The notes: generated by a model not told the origin, from the letters alone. A stretch of DNA of 64,000 nucleotides from a bacterium D16-50 (GCA_003612485.1 RAZA01000009.1:1-64000), one strand, 5' to 3'; shown: positions 8,404 through 18,192, counted from the stretch's first letter. Translations and numbers: made by a program.

Positions 8404-10983
8404 ATGAATATACAGAGGTTTACGCAGAAGTCCATGCAGGCGGTGGAGGGCTGTGAGAAGCTGGCCTATGAATACGGCAATCAGGAGATTGAGCAGGAGC
8501 ATCTCCTTTACAGTCTGCTCACGGTGGATGACAGCCTGATTCTGAAGCTGATAGAGAAGATGGAGATACAGAAGGAGCATTTCCTGAACCGGGCGGAGCA
8601 GGCGGTTGTCAAGCGCACCAAGGTGCAGGGGGGCAAGGTCTTCGTGGGCAAGGATCTGAACAAGGTGCTGGTCAGCGCCGAGGACGAGGCCAAGGTGCTG
8701 GGGGATGAGTATGTGTCCGTGGAGCATCTGTTTCTGGCCATGCTCAAGTTCCCTAACCGGGAGATTGCCCAGATCTGGAAGGAGTACGGCATCACGGCGG
8801 AGCGCTTCCTGAAGGCATTGTCCACCGTCAGGGGGAACCAGAGGGTCACCAGCGACAATCCGGAGGCCACCTATGACACCTTGGAGAAGTACGGACAGGA
8901 GCTGGTGGAGAAGGCCAGAAATCAGAAGCTGGATCCAGTTATCGGCAGGGACAGCGAGATTCGCAACATCATCAGGATTCTTTCCAGAAAGACCAAGAAC
9001 AACCCGGTTCTGATCGGAGAGCCCGGCGTGGGAAAGACTGCGGTGGTGGAAGGGCTGGCCCAGCGTATCGTCAGGGGCGACGTGCCTCAGGGGCTTAAGG
9101 ACAAGAAGATTTTCGCGCTGGATATGGGAGCTCTGGTGGCGGGAGCCAAGTACAGAGGCGAGTTCGAGGAGAGGCTGAAGGCGGTGCTGGAGGATGTGAA
9201 GAGTAGCGACGGCCAGATCATTCTTTTCATAGACGAGCTGCATACCATTGTGGGCGCAGGCAAGACGGACGGCGCGCTGGATGCCGGAAATATGCTCAAG
9301 CCCATGCTGGCCAGAGGGGAGCTGCACTGCATCGGCGCCACCACTCTGGACGAATACAGACAGTATATCGAGAAGGATGCGGCGCTGGAGAGGCGTTTCC
9401 AGCCGGTGCTGGTGGAGGAGCCTACGGTGGAGGACACCATCTCTATCCTGCGGGGGCTGAAGGAGCGGTACGAGGTCTACCATGGCGTGAAGATCATGGA
9501 CAACGCGCTGGTCAGCGCTGCGGTGCTGTCCAACCGGTATATTTCCGACAGATTCCTGCCGGACAAGGCCATCGATTTAGTGGATGAGGCCTGCGCTTTG
9601 ATCAAGACGGAGCTGGACAGCATGCCTACGGAGCTGGACGAGCTGCAGCGCAAGATCATGCAGATGGAGATCGAGGTGGCTGCCCTGAAAAAGGAGGAAG
9701 ACCGGCTCAGTGTGGAGCGTCTGGAGGATCTTCAGCGGGAGCTGGCGGAGCGCAAGGAGGAGTTTGCCGCGGGAAAGGCCCAGTGGGACAATGAAAAGAA
9801 CTCTGTGGAGAAGCTGTCCAAGCTGCGGGAGGAGATCGACACAGTGAACGGAGAGATCCAGAAGGCCCAGATGGAGGGGAATCTGGAGAAGGCGGCGGAA
9901 TTAAGCTACGGCAGGCTGCCCGCCTTAAAAAAGCAGCTGGAGCAGGCAGAGCAGGCCGGCGCCAAGGAAATGTCTCTGGTGCGGGAGAAGGTTTCCGACG
10001 AGGAGATATCCAGAATTATATCCCGGTGGACCGGAATCCCCGTGGCGAAGCTTACGGAGAGCGAGCGCAACAAGACCCTGCATCTGGACGAAGAGCTGCA
10101 TAAGAGGGTCATCGGTCAGGAGGAGGGCGTCACCAAGGTCACGGAGGCCATCATTCGCTCCAAGGCAGGCATCAAGGACCCGTCCAAGCCCATCGGCTCT
10201 TTCCTGTTTTTAGGTCCCACCGGCGTGGGCAAGACGGAGCTGGCAAAGTCCTTGGCGGCAGCGCTTTTTGATGACGAAAACAACATGGTCCGTATCGATA
10301 TGAGCGAATATATGGAGAAATACTCCGTGTCCAGACTGATCGGAGCGCCTCCCGGATACGTGGGCTATGAGGAGGGCGGACAGCTGACGGAAGCGGTGCG
10401 CAGAAAGCCCTACAGCGTGGTGCTGTTCGATGAGATCGAGAAGGCCCATCCGGATGTGTTCAACGTGCTGTTGCAGGTGCTGGACGACGGGCGGATCACG
10501 GATTCTCAGGGGAGGACGGTGGATTTCAAAAACACTATACTCATCATGACCTCCAACATAGGGGCGGCATATCTGCTGGACGGCATCGGGCCGGACGGCC
10601 AGATCAGTCCTGAGGCGGAAAATAAGGTCATGAACGACCTGCGGAATCATTTCAGGCCGGAGTTTTTGAATAGGCTGGATGAGACTATTCTGTTCAAGCC
10701 TCTGAGCAAGGAGAACATCGGCGGCATCGTGAGCCTGATCATTGCGGATCTGAACAGACGGCTGGAGGATAGGGATCTGTCCTTGGAACTGACGGAGGAA
10801 GCGGTGCAGCTGATTGTGGACAATGCCTATGATCCGGTTTACGGGGCGCGGCCACTGAAGAGATATATTCAGAAGCATGTGGAGACCCTGACGGCGAAGC
10901 TGATCTTGTCTGACGGCGTTGGAGCCGGGGATAGGGTGCTGATATCTGTGGAGAACGGCGAGCTGGCGGCGGGAGTGAAGTGA
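8404..10983 (+). CDS. clpB: ClpB disaggregase (Hsp100 AAA+ chaperone)
   Basis: This hexameric cytoplasmic ATPase extracts polypeptides from aggregates with the help of DnaK. The ATG at 8404 is chosen because GGAAGAGGAGG lies just upstream and the protein then begins [20 protein letters not shown], the normal ClpB start; this gives 859 aa, the usual family length, and a longer frame from 8335 adds only unconserved residues. Domains are Clp_N repeats (1-145), AAA-1 with Walker A GEPGVGKT (205-212) and Walker [11 protein letters not shown], the coiled-coil M domain (~405-525), AAA-2 with GPTGVGKT (604-611) and the ClpB D2-small domain. The pore-loop motifs KYRGEFEER and GYVGYEEGG are intact. The M domain separates it from ClpA and ClpC. 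Confidence 0.96.
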   Translation: MNIQRFTQKSMQAVEGCEKLAYEYGNQEIEQEHLLYSLLTVDDSLILKLIEKMEIQKEHFLNRAEQAVVKRTKVQGGKVFVGKDLNKVLVSAEDEAKVLGDEYVSVEHLFLAMLKFPNREIAQIWKEYGITAERFLKALSTVRGNQRVTSDNPEATYDTLEKYGQELVEKARNQKLDPVIGRDSEIRNIIRILSRKTKNNPVLIGEPGVGKTAVVEGLAQRIVRGDVPQGLKDKKIFALDMGALVAGAKYRGEFEERLKAVLEDVKSSDGQIILFIDELHTIVGAGKTDGALDAGNMLKPMLARGELHCIGATTLDEYRQYIEKDAALERRFQPVLVEEPTVEDTISILRGLKERYEVYHGVKIMDNALVSAAVLSNRYISDRFLPDKAIDLVDEACALIKTELDSMPTELDELQRKIMQMEIEVAALKKEEDRLSVERLEDLQRELAERKEEFAAGKAQWDNEKNSVEKLSKLREEIDTVNGEIQKAQMEGNLEKAAELSYGRLPALKKQLEQAEQAGAKEMSLVREKVSDEEISRIISRWTGIPVAKLTESERNKTLHLDEELHKRVIGQEEGVTKVTEAIIRSKAGIKDPSKPIGSFLFLGPTGVGKTELAKSLAAALFDDENNMVRIDMSEYMEKYSVSRLIGAPPGYVGYEEGGQLTEAVRRKPYSVVLFDEIEKAHPDVFNVLLQVLDDGRITDSQGRTVDFKNTILIMTSNIGAAYLLDGIGPDGQISPEAENKVMNDLRNHFRPEFLNRLDETILFKPLSKENIGGIVSLIIADLNRRLEDRDLSLELTEEAVQLIVDNAYDPVYGARPLKRYIQKHVETLTAKLILSDGVGAGDRVLISVENGELAAGVK

Positions 10984-11103
10984 CGGGCAGCAGCAAGGGG
11001 CGCTGGGGTCATGGAGATAATATCAGAACATGGAGCGCAGTGGCCATGGCTGTTGAAATGGGCGGCAGATGCCTATTCGGCGGGAGGAAGAAGGGAGCAG
11101 CGG

Positions 11104-11619
11104 ATGGATAAGACGGAATTTGTCACAGTAAAGGGAGACATCACCAAAGACCATGGCGTTACAGCCATCGTGAACGCTGCCAATACCAGTCTTCTGGGGG
11201 GAGGCGGCGTGGACGGAGCCATTCACCGGGGAGCGGGTCCTGAGCTTCTGGCGGAGTGCCGCCTTTTGAACGGGTGCAAAACGGGCAAGGCGAAGATCAC
11301 GAAAGCCTATAGACTGCCCTGCGAATATGTGATCCATACTCCGGGGCCCTGCTGGAACGGAGGAAATTCCAGAGAGCGGGAGCTTTTAGCGTCCAGCTAT
11401 CGGTCTTGTCTGGAACTGGCGGTGGAGAACGGTATACGGAGTATTGCGTTTCCGTCTATTTCCACGGGAATTTATCGTTTTCCTTTGGAGGAAGCGGCTT
11501 CCATAGCCGTGAAGACGGCAAAGGAATTTGCCGAGCAGCATCCGGGGGCGCTGGATGTGATCAAGTGGGTGCTTTTTGACGATAGAACACTTGAGGCCTA
11601 CGAGCGGGAGCTGGGGTGA
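11104..11619 (+). CDS. Macrodomain protein, O-acetyl-ADP-ribose deacetylase type
   Basis: About 171 aa from the ATG at 11104, preceded by GGAGGAAGAAGGGAGCAGCG; a frame from 11011 adds 31 unconserved residues. It is a stand-alone macrodomain of the MacroD/YmdB class. Ligand-binding motifs are visible: [23 protein letters not shown], and [10 protein letters not shown] near residues 115-124. These enzymes hydrolyse O-acetyl-ADP-ribose or remove ADP-ribose from proteins. It lies 120 nt after clpB on the same strand and is followed by a terminator. A role in stress recovery alongside clpB is inference only. Confidence 0.9.
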   Translation: MDKTEFVTVKGDITKDHGVTAIVNAANTSLLGGGGVDGAIHRGAGPELLAECRLLNGCKTGKAKITKAYRLPCEYVIHTPGPCWNGGNSRERELLASSYRSCLELAVENGIRSIAFPSISTGIYRFPLEEAASIAVKTAKEFAEQHPGALDVIKWVLFDDRTLEAYERELG

Positions 11620-11648
11620 GCTGGCCCGTGGGCGGGGTTTTGTACGGA

Positions 11649-11683
11649 AAGTCCGATCTGTATGATGCAGGTCGGACTTTTTG
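11649..11683 (+). terminator. Rho-independent terminator after the macrodomain gene
   Basis: An 11-bp stem (AGTCCGATCTG paired with CAGGTCGGACT, one G-T pair) with a 7-nt loop is followed by TTTTT. It lies 30 nt past the stop codon. Confidence 0.85.
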
Positions 11684-11725
11684 TTCATGACAATAGAAGA
11701 CTCGCGAAGCGTGGATTCTATTGTT
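11684..11725 (+). repeat. 42-bp hairpin repeat, copy 1
   Basis: A hairpin with arms CAATAGAA and TTCTATTG and an inner CGC-GAA-GCG stem. The same 42 bases occur, reverse-complemented and without a mismatch, at 22445-22486. This copy is followed by a T run and may act as a second terminator. Confidence 0.85.
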
Positions 11726-11815
11726 TTTTGCTTGTAAAAAAGGCCGGAATTTGATAAAATGGGGGAATGTAAACGCTTACATAAAGTGGGACATCATTTT
11801 GAAAAGGGAGAAAAT

Positions 11816-11989
11816 ATGATACCGAAGGATCCGATTATGCTTTTGAGCTTTGTGAACATGAAACTGAGGGATTTTTATTCAGATCTTGACGTTCTCTGCG
11901 ATGAACTGGACGTGAGCAGGGAGGAGATCACGAATCCTTTGGAGGCTGCGGGATACCGTTATGATCAGGAGCGGAACCAATTTGTTTAG
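11816..11989 (+). CDS. DUF4250 family small protein
   Basis: A 57-aa protein beginning MIPKDPIMLLSFVNMKLRD and ending YDQERNQFV, matching the DUF4250 family that is common in Clostridia. The start is set by AAGGGAG a few nt upstream of the ATG at 11816; the longer frame from 11759 is not supported. The last 29 nt overlap the RACo-like gene, implying coupled translation. Function is unknown; the helical middle (LDVLCDELDVSREEI) resembles a small HTH-like fold, but I make no functional claim. Confidence 0.88.
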   Translation: MIPKDPIMLLSFVNMKLRDFYSDLDVLCDELDVSREEITNPLEAAGYRYDQERNQFV

Positions 11990-13400
11990 GGGTGCAGGAA
12001 AAGGTTCGGGCCTGCGCTGCCAGATCTGCACGGGCTGCGGTCTGTGTCCGGGGGCGGCTGTAGACAGACTGCAGGTAGAGGTGGCTGCTTCCGGAGCCGA
12101 AACGGGCAGAGGGCAGGCAGAGGCGGACTCCTCGGCGGCAGCGGAAAATAGGGAAAAAGGAAGGATACTCCATGTGCTGGCGGAGGATGCCCTGCTTGGG
12201 AAAAAATTTCCTCTGAAGGCAGGGGGCAGACGGCTGGTGACTGCGGACATCGGAACCACTACCATCGCCATGCTCCTATATCATGAAGACGGAAGCGTGG
12301 CAGACAGATATGTGGCCGTGAATCCTCAGACCATGTACGGAGCAGATGTGCTGTCCCGTATTCGTGAGGCGAGGCGGCCGGAGCATGCGCATAGGATGCG
12401 CAAGCAGGTGGAGGAGGTTCTGGAAAAGGGGCTTGAGCGTTTTTCAAGGGAACTGGCGGAGGGAGAGTCATTATCCATGGTTCTGGCGGCAAACACCACC
12501 ATGACATACCTTTTCATGGGTTGGGATGCAGAAGAGCTGGGACAGGCTCCCTTTGAGGCGTCCCGGCTGGGGGCTGTGGAACGGCAGGTGGCAGGAGTGC
12601 CCTGCTTCGTGTTTCCGGGGCTTTCCGCCTTCGTGGGCGGAGACATTGCGGCAGGTATTTACGCCTGCCGGATGGAGGAGAGAGAGGAGCTTACCCTGCT
12701 GGTAGATCTGGGCACCAACGGAGAGATGGTTCTTGGAAACCGTCACCGGCGGGTGGCCTGCGCCACCGCCGCGGGCCCTGCCTTTGAGGGAGGGGCCAAC
12801 GCGGGGATCTGGGGGGCGGACATGGTGAGCTTGCTGGCGAGGCTTTTGGAGGAAAATGTCATGGACGCCACGGGGCTTCTGGCGCCGGAATATTTTGACA
12901 AGGGAATCCGCATCGGCAATGTACTGGTGACGCAGGGGGCGGTGCGCAGCATCCAGCTGGCCAAGGCTGCCATTGCGGCGGGAATCGAGATCCTGCTGGA
13001 AAAGTACGGCATCCGGGGGGAACAGGTGGACAGAGTGGTGCTGGCGGGAGGTTTCGGCTATTATCTGCGTCCCACGGCGGCGGCAAGAATAGGGCTTTTG
13101 CCCAAGGAGCTGGCAGATAAGGCCGTCACGGGGGGCAATACGGCTCTGGCGGGGGCGCTGCTGGCAGGGAGACGCATCCTTTCGGGTGAAACCATGGCTG
13201 ATGCCGTTCAGGGGGAGGGAGACCGTCCTTGTGCCGGAACAGGCATTATAGGATCGGCAGCTCATACTCTTGCGGTGCAGTTAGAGCGCATGGCGGGGGA
13301 TACCGAGGTTGTCAATCTGGCCATGGAGGCCGGGTTTGATGGGAGATATGTAGAGAATATGGACTTTCCCCACTGGGACGTTTCGGGTCAAGGGGCGTAG
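11961..13400 (+). CDS. RACo/RamA-like ASKHA protein (DUF4445, corrinoid activator family)
   Basis: A 479-aa protein whose residues ~90-460 form an ASKHA ATPase-like domain of the RACo C-terminal type: VTADIGTTTIAMLL, LLVDLGTNGEMVLGN, TAAGPAFEGGANAGIWGA and VLAGGFGYYL. RACo and RamA use ATP to reduce the cobalt of corrinoid proteins to Co(I). The usual N-terminal [2Fe-2S] ferredoxin domain is missing; instead there is a short CQICTGCGLCPGA motif near residues 20-32 that could hold a different Fe-S centre. The start is uncertain because it lies within the DUF4250 gene. A UroD/MtaA-like protein at 45081 is the only other corrinoid-related gene in the window. The substrate protein is unknown. Confidence 0.8.
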   Translation: MIRSGTNLFRGAGKGSGLRCQICTGCGLCPGAAVDRLQVEVAASGAETGRGQAEADSSAAAENREKGRILHVLAEDALLGKKFPLKAGGRRLVTADIGTTTIAMLLYHEDGSVADRYVAVNPQTMYGADVLSRIREARRPEHAHRMRKQVEEVLEKGLERFSRELAEGESLSMVLAANTTMTYLFMGWDAEELGQAPFEASRLGAVERQVAGVPCFVFPGLSAFVGGDIAAGIYACRMEEREELTLLVDLGTNGEMVLGNRHRRVACATAAGPAFEGGANAGIWGADMVSLLARLLEENVMDATGLLAPEYFDKGIRIGNVLVTQGAVRSIQLAKAAIAAGIEILLEKYGIRGEQVDRVVLAGGFGYYLRPTAAARIGLLPKELADKAVTGGNTALAGALLAGRRILSGETMADAVQGEGDRPCAGTGIIGSAAHTLAVQLERMAGDTEVVNLAMEAGFDGRYVENMDFPHWDVSGQGA

Positions 13401-13544
13401 AGGGAGGGGGAAAGGGAGATGGAAGATAGGTGCAGCTGCTTCCTTTGAGGAGGCATGGCGAAAGGCCAAGGGGGCAAATGCGACGTTTGGGGCTTTGGCT
13501 TCGGGGAGCAGGCTGAAATGCGGCAGCGGGGGAGAGGATAGAAA

Positions 13545-15278
13545 ATGAAGCAGATTGTTTCAAAATACTTAAGGCCGTATTTCGGCCGCATGAGCGTGGG
13601 ATTTCTGATCAAGTTCGTGGGAACCATCATGGATCTGTGCATTCCCTATATTTTGGCTTATATCATCGATTCCGTCATTCCCATGAGGGATAGGGCGCGG
13701 GTCCTGCTCTGGGGAATGCTGATGTTGGTCTGCTCGCTGCTTGCAGTGTCCTTCAATATCATTGCCAACCGTATGGCCTCCAAGGTGGCAAGCGATGCCA
13801 CGGAGGTGATTCGGCATGATCTTTTTTCCAAGACCATGTATCTTTCCAATGCCAAAACGGATTCTTTTACAAAGCCGTCGCTGATTTCAAGAATGACTTC
13901 GGACACCTACAATCTGCACCAGATGCTGGGCCGGGTTCAGAGACTGGGGGTGCGGGCCCCCATATTGCTGATCGGCGGGGTCTGCGTGACCTTTACGCTG
14001 GACGGGGCCATGGCCTGCGTGCTTCTGGCCACTTTGCCGCTTCTGGGCTTCATTACGGTTTATGTTTCTCGGCGCAGCATTCCCATGTACGGCGTCCTGC
14101 AGGAGGCCAATGACCGGTTCGTGCGCATGGTGCGGGAGGACATAGCTGGAATCCGGGTGATCAAGGCATTGTCAAAGACGGAATATGAGACGGAAAAATT
14201 TCGTTCTATCAATAAAGAGGTGGTGGAGCGGGAGCGAAAAAACGGCATGGTGATGGCGGTGATCAATCCTTCCATGACTATTCTGCTTAATCTTGGGCTG
14301 GTGGGGGTCATTTTGGTGGGAGCTTACCGGGTGAATAGTGGCATTTCGGAGGTGGGAAAAATTCTGGCCTTCACCACTTATTTCACCATTATCCTAAACG
14401 CCATGCTTTCCATTTCCAAGATGTTCACCGTGCTTTCCAAGGCCATCGCATCCGGGAACCGTATCTGGCAGGTGCTGGAGTGCCCGGAGGACATGGAGGT
14501 TGTGGAGGCGCTGTACGAAGAAATACCTTGCGAGGGAACCGGCGCCGATGAGGAGATTTGCTTTGATCATGTGACTTTTTCATATCTGAAGGAAGGGGAA
14601 CCCAATATCAAAGATCTGAGCTTTCGGGTCCGCAAGGGTGAGACGCTGGGCATCATCGGGGAGATCGGCTCGGGAAAGTCCACCATCATCAATCTTTTGA
14701 TGAGGCTTTATGATGTGGATCAGGGCTGTGTCCGCGTTGGGGGAAGGGATGTGCGCTGCTATAGGCCGGAGGAGCTGAAGGCGAAATTTGGGGTGGTTTT
14801 TCAGAATGACACCATTTTTGAGGATACCATAGCAGGCAACGTGACGCTGGGCAGGGAGCTGGGAGAAGAGGAGATCTCGGAGGCCCTTCTCTATGCCAGA
14901 GCCAGAGAGTTCGTGGAGGGAAGGCAGGACAAGGAAGCGGATGCATTGAACATCCGGGGAGCGAATCTAAGCGGCGGCCAAAAGCAGCGGGTGCTGGTAG
15001 CCCGGGCGCTGGCGGCGAGGCCGGAAATCCTGATATTGGATGATTCCTCCAGCGCGCTGGACTATCGGACGGATGCGGAGCTCCGCAGGGGAATCAAGGA
15101 GCATTATAGTGATACTACTCTTGTGATCGTTGCCCAGAGGGTCAGTTCCATACGAAATGCGGATCATATATTGGTGCTGGAGGACGGCGCTCCCATCGGT
15201 TACGGCACCCATGAGGAGCTGATGGAAGGCTGTGGGGTCTATGGGGAGATCAGCAGAATACAGACTGGGGAGGTATGA
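13545..15278 (+). CDS. ABC exporter half-transporter (degenerate-site subunit)
   Basis: A 577-aa type IV ABC exporter with six membrane helices in the first ~310 residues and an ATPase domain after them. Walker A is GEIGSGKSTI, the signature is LSGGQKQR, and Walker B ends ILILDDSS, so the catalytic Glu is Asp. That change is typical of one partner of heterodimeric exporters such as TM287/288, BmrCD and LmrCD. The partner is the half-transporter at 16396, which keeps Glu. GGGGGAGAGGATAGAAA precedes the ATG. Substrate unknown; drug, lipid or peptide export is possible. Confidence 0.88.
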   Translation: MKQIVSKYLRPYFGRMSVGFLIKFVGTIMDLCIPYILAYIIDSVIPMRDRARVLLWGMLMLVCSLLAVSFNIIANRMASKVASDATEVIRHDLFSKTMYLSNAKTDSFTKPSLISRMTSDTYNLHQMLGRVQRLGVRAPILLIGGVCVTFTLDGAMACVLLATLPLLGFITVYVSRRSIPMYGVLQEANDRFVRMVREDIAGIRVIKALSKTEYETEKFRSINKEVVERERKNGMVMAVINPSMTILLNLGLVGVILVGAYRVNSGISEVGKILAFTTYFTIILNAMLSISKMFTVLSKAIASGNRIWQVLECPEDMEVVEALYEEIPCEGTGADEEICFDHVTFSYLKEGEPNIKDLSFRVRKGETLGIIGEIGSGKSTIINLLMRLYDVDQGCVRVGGRDVRCYRPEELKAKFGVVFQNDTIFEDTIAGNVTLGRELGEEEISEALLYARAREFVEGRQDKEADALNIRGANLSGGQKQRVLVARALAARPEILILDDSSSALDYRTDAELRRGIKEHYSDTTLVIVAQRVSSIRNADHILVLEDGAPIGYGTHEELMEGCGVYGEISRIQTGEV

Positions 15279-15287
15279 GGAGGCGAC

Positions 15288-15920
15288 ATGGAAAAACAGA
15301 CAGTAGAATTTCCTTTGGCAATGAGAGAATACCTAAAGGGAAAAGACTTGGTTGAAGTAGTGGATAATCACCGCAGCGGGGATAAGGTGTATCAGGTGGA
15401 TGATACATATATTCTGAAGATGTCTGAAAATGTGGAAAGACTTCGCCGGGAGATGGCTCTCAACGACTATCTGCGGGGCAGGCTGCCCGTATCCGAAACG
15501 GTTGCGTTTGCGGCGGAGGAAGAAAGGGCCTTTTACTTAAAAACAATGCTGCGCGGTGATAGTCTGGCGGACAAGAAGAATCTTCAGGATCCCCGGAAGC
15601 TGGTTGAGCTGCTGGTGAAAGCAGTGCATATGTTTCACGGCGTGGACGGCAGCGACTGTCCCATCAAATGTCCGGATTCTCAGGGCAGCTGTTTTGTACA
15701 CGGCGATTTCTGCCTTCCGAATATATTGGTTTGGGACGGAGAAATTAGCGGATTCATTGACACGGAGGCAGGGGGGCTGGGAGATCCTTGGATAGATTAT
15801 GCATGGTGCATCTGGTCTCTGGAGTATAATCTTGGAACGGACGAATATACGCCCCTTCTTCTGGAGGGCATAGGCATAGAATTCGACAAGGAAAAATTTG
15901 AATATTATACCCGTCTGTGA
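15288..15920 (+). CDS. Small APH-fold phosphotransferase
   Basis: A 210-aa protein starting 9 nt after the ABC exporter stop, with AGGAGGCGAC before the ATG. The catalytic loop VHGDFCLPNILV (~147-158) and metal-binding FIDTEAGGLGDPWIDYAW (~164-181) are those of APH(3')/choline-kinase-like enzymes. The N-lobe is recognisable (YQVDDTYILKMS). At 210 residues it is shorter than APH(3') enzymes (~260). Its position between the two halves of an exporter suggests modification of a compound the pump also handles, but this is inference. Confidence 0.8.
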   Translation: MEKQTVEFPLAMREYLKGKDLVEVVDNHRSGDKVYQVDDTYILKMSENVERLRREMALNDYLRGRLPVSETVAFAAEEERAFYLKTMLRGDSLADKKNLQDPRKLVELLVKAVHMFHGVDGSDCPIKCPDSQGSCFVHGDFCLPNILVWDGEISGFIDTEAGGLGDPWIDYAWCIWSLEYNLGTDEYTPLLLEGIGIEFDKEKFEYYTRL

Positions 15921-15950
15921 AACGGGACGCAGCTGGGAAGAGAGCAGGCT

Positions 15951-16270
15951 AGAGAGGACAAGACCGCAAGAAGGGCAAAAGAGCAAGGCGAAAAGAGTAA
16001 GACAGAGAAAAGAGCAGAGGACAAGGCGAAAAGAGCAAGGCGAAGAGGCAAGACCGCAAGAAGGGCAAAAGAGCAAGGCAAAAAGAGTAAGACAGAGAAA
16101 AGAGCAGAGGACAAGGCGAAAAGAGCAAGGTGAAGAGGCAAGACCGCAAGAAGGGCAAAAGAGCAAGGCGAAAAGAGTAAGACAGAGAAAAGCGCAGAGG
16201 GCAAGGCGAAAAGAGCAAGGCGAAGAGGCAATACCGCAAGCAGGGAAAAGAGCAAGATAAAAAGAGTAAG
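15951..16270 (+). repeat. 90-bp purine-rich tandem repeat
   Basis: Unit starts are at 15961, 16051 and 16141, giving an exact 90-bp period with a few substitutions per copy, then a degenerate partial copy. Similar purine-rich sequence, poorer in repeat order, continues to about 16390. The plus strand is almost free of T and consists of short runs such as AGAGCAAGGCGAAAAGAG. The unit is a multiple of 3, so a 120-codon frame (15898-16260) stays open, but it overlaps the kinase end, is Lys/Arg/Glu/Gln-rich, and has no good ribosome binding site, so I do not call it a gene. It fills the 475-nt gap before the next exporter gene. Confidence 0.9.
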
Positions 16271-16395
16271 ACAGAGAAAAGCACAAGGCGAAGAGGCAAT
16301 ACATCAAGCAGCACAGAGAGCAAATCGGAGAGGGTCGGAGAGGGAAAGACCGCAAGCAGGATAAAGAGCAAAGCAGAGAGGGCGAGACAGAGAGC

Positions 16396-18192
16396 ATGGC
16401 AACGGAAAGCGTGGAGAGAGCGGACAAAAATAGAAACGAGGCAGCGCAGAGCAGGCGGTATTCCGCAAAGACGATTCTGCGTTTGGGGAAATACATGCTG
16501 CAGTACAAATGGATGTTGGGGCTGGCGGCGGTATGCACGCTGGGCAGCAATCTGTTCTCCCTGATAGGGCCCAAGCTCACAGGTCTTTGCATCGGAGCGG
16601 TGGAGCCGGGAAGGGGCGCGGTGGACTTTGGCGCGGTGTTCTACTACGCCGCATGGATGGCAGGCTTTTATGTGGTGTCCGCCCTCATGTCCTATGGGCT
16701 GCAGGTACTGATGCTGACCATCAGCCGCAAGGTGGTGTATCGTATGCGGCAGGATGTGTTTGAGAGGCTCATGGGACTTCCGGCGGGGTATTTTGATATT
16801 CACCAGACCGGGGATATCATCAGCCGCATTTCCTATGACATCGACACGGTGAACGCCTCCCTTTCCAATGATCTTGTGCAGCTGCTGACCACAGTGATAA
16901 CGGTGATGGGGGCGCTGGTGATGATGGTGACGATATCACCGAAGCTGGTGCTGGTGTTCGCCTTCACGGTGCCCCTCTCTGTGCTGATCACCAAATATAT
17001 CACGGGGAGGACCCGGCCTCTTTTCCGGATCAGATCCGCCAAGCTCGGGGAGATGAACGGCTTTGTGGAGGAGATGATATCGGGCCAGAAGACCCTGAAG
17101 GCCTACGGCAGGGAGGAATACACCCGGAACCGCTTCAACGGAAAGAACAAGGAGGCGGTTGACGCCTATTACCGCGCAGAATACTATGGAAGTGTAGTGG
17201 GGCCTTGCGTGAATTTCATCAACAATCTTTCGCTGTCCCTGATCAGCGTGTTTGGAGCGCTGCTGTATCTGGCGGGCTCCATGAGAATAGGTGATATTTC
17301 CTCCTTTGTGCTGTATTCCCGGAAGTTTTCAGGCCCCATCAATGAGGCCGCCAATATTTTCAGCGAGCTGCAGTCTGCCCTTGCGGCGGCGGAGCGGGTC
17401 TTTCGCCTGATGGACGAGGCGCCGGAGCCTGCGGACGAGGAAGGGGCTGTGGAGCTTAAGGAGGCTCAGGGGGCTGTGCAGGTGCGAAATGTCAGCTTCG
17501 GCTATGTGCCCGGAAAGACCATTATCCATGACCTGAGCTTTCAGGCCAGACCCGGCAGGCTGATTGCCGTCGTGGGGCCCACTGGAGCAGGAAAGACCAC
17601 GCTGATCAATCTGCTGATGCGGTTCTACGATCCGGACAAGGGGGAGATTCTGGTGGACGAAAAGGATTCTAAGAGCTTCACCAGAGCCAGCCTGCGCAGG
17701 GCTTATGCCATGGTGCTGCAGGATACATGGCTGTTTTACGGCAGTATCTATGAAAATCTGGCCTACGGAAAGGAAGGCGCGTCCAGAGAGGATGTGGAGG
17801 CTGCTGCAAAAGCGGCTAGAATTCATTCCTTTATCAAGCGCCTGCCTCAGGGGTACGACACCGTGCTTACCGATGAGGGAACCAATATCTCCAAGGGCCA
17901 GAAGCAGCTGCTCACCATTGCAAGGGCTATGCTGCTGGACGCAAGGATGCTGATATTGGACGAGGCCACCTCCAATGTGGACACCCGTACCGAGCGTCAG
18001 ATCCAGAAGGCCATGCTGAAGCTGATGGAGGGAAAGACCTGCTTCGTCATCGCCCATAGACTGTCCACCATCGAGAATGCGGATCTGATTCTGGTAGTGA
18101 ACGGAGGAGAGGTGGTGGAACAAGGGACCCATAGGGAGCTGATGGCCAAGCAGGGCATGTACAGACAGCTGTACAACGCCCAGTTTGAGTAG
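16396..18192 (+). CDS. ABC exporter half-transporter (catalytic-site subunit)
   Basis: A 598-aa half-transporter with a ~35-residue charged N-terminal extension, six membrane helices and a C-terminal ATPase. Walker A is GPTGAGKTTL, Walker B is LILDEATSNVD with the catalytic Glu present, and the signature is the non-canonical ISKGQKQL. This complements the Glu-to-Asp change in the 13545 protein, as expected for a heterodimer with one consensus and one degenerate ATP site. It is separated from its partner by the kinase and the 90-bp repeat. The N-terminal extension runs into the purine-rich repeat, so an ATG a little downstream could be the true start. Confidence 0.86.
   Translation: MATESVERADKNRNEAAQSRRYSAKTILRLGKYMLQYKWMLGLAAVCTLGSNLFSLIGPKLTGLCIGAVEPGRGAVDFGAVFYYAAWMAGFYVVSALMSYGLQVLMLTISRKVVYRMRQDVFERLMGLPAGYFDIHQTGDIISRISYDIDTVNASLSNDLVQLLTTVITVMGALVMMVTISPKLVLVFAFTVPLSVLITKYITGRTRPLFRIRSAKLGEMNGFVEEMISGQKTLKAYGREEYTRNRFNGKNKEAVDAYYRAEYYGSVVGPCVNFINNLSLSLISVFGALLYLAGSMRIGDISSFVLYSRKFSGPINEAANIFSELQSALAAAERVFRLMDEAPEPADEEGAVELKEAQGAVQVRNVSFGYVPGKTIIHDLSFQARPGRLIAVVGPTGAGKTTLINLLMRFYDPDKGEILVDEKDSKSFTRASLRRAYAMVLQDTWLFYGSIYENLAYGKEGASREDVEAAAKAARIHSFIKRLPQGYDTVLTDEGTNISKGQKQLLTIARAMLLDARMLILDEATSNVDTRTERQIQKAMLKLMEGKTCFVIAHRLSTIENADLILVVNGGEVVEQGTHRELMAKQGMYRQLYNAQFE

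Noticed and set aside
7534-9483. 649-codon minus-strand frame across the OmpA-like gene and clpB
   Set aside because: It opposes two well-supported genes and has no recognisable domain.
15898-16260. 120-codon plus-strand frame of Lys/Arg-rich 30-residue repeats
   Set aside because: It overlaps the end of the kinase gene, has no good ribosome binding site and exists because the repeat period is a multiple of 3; kept as a repeat, not a gene.
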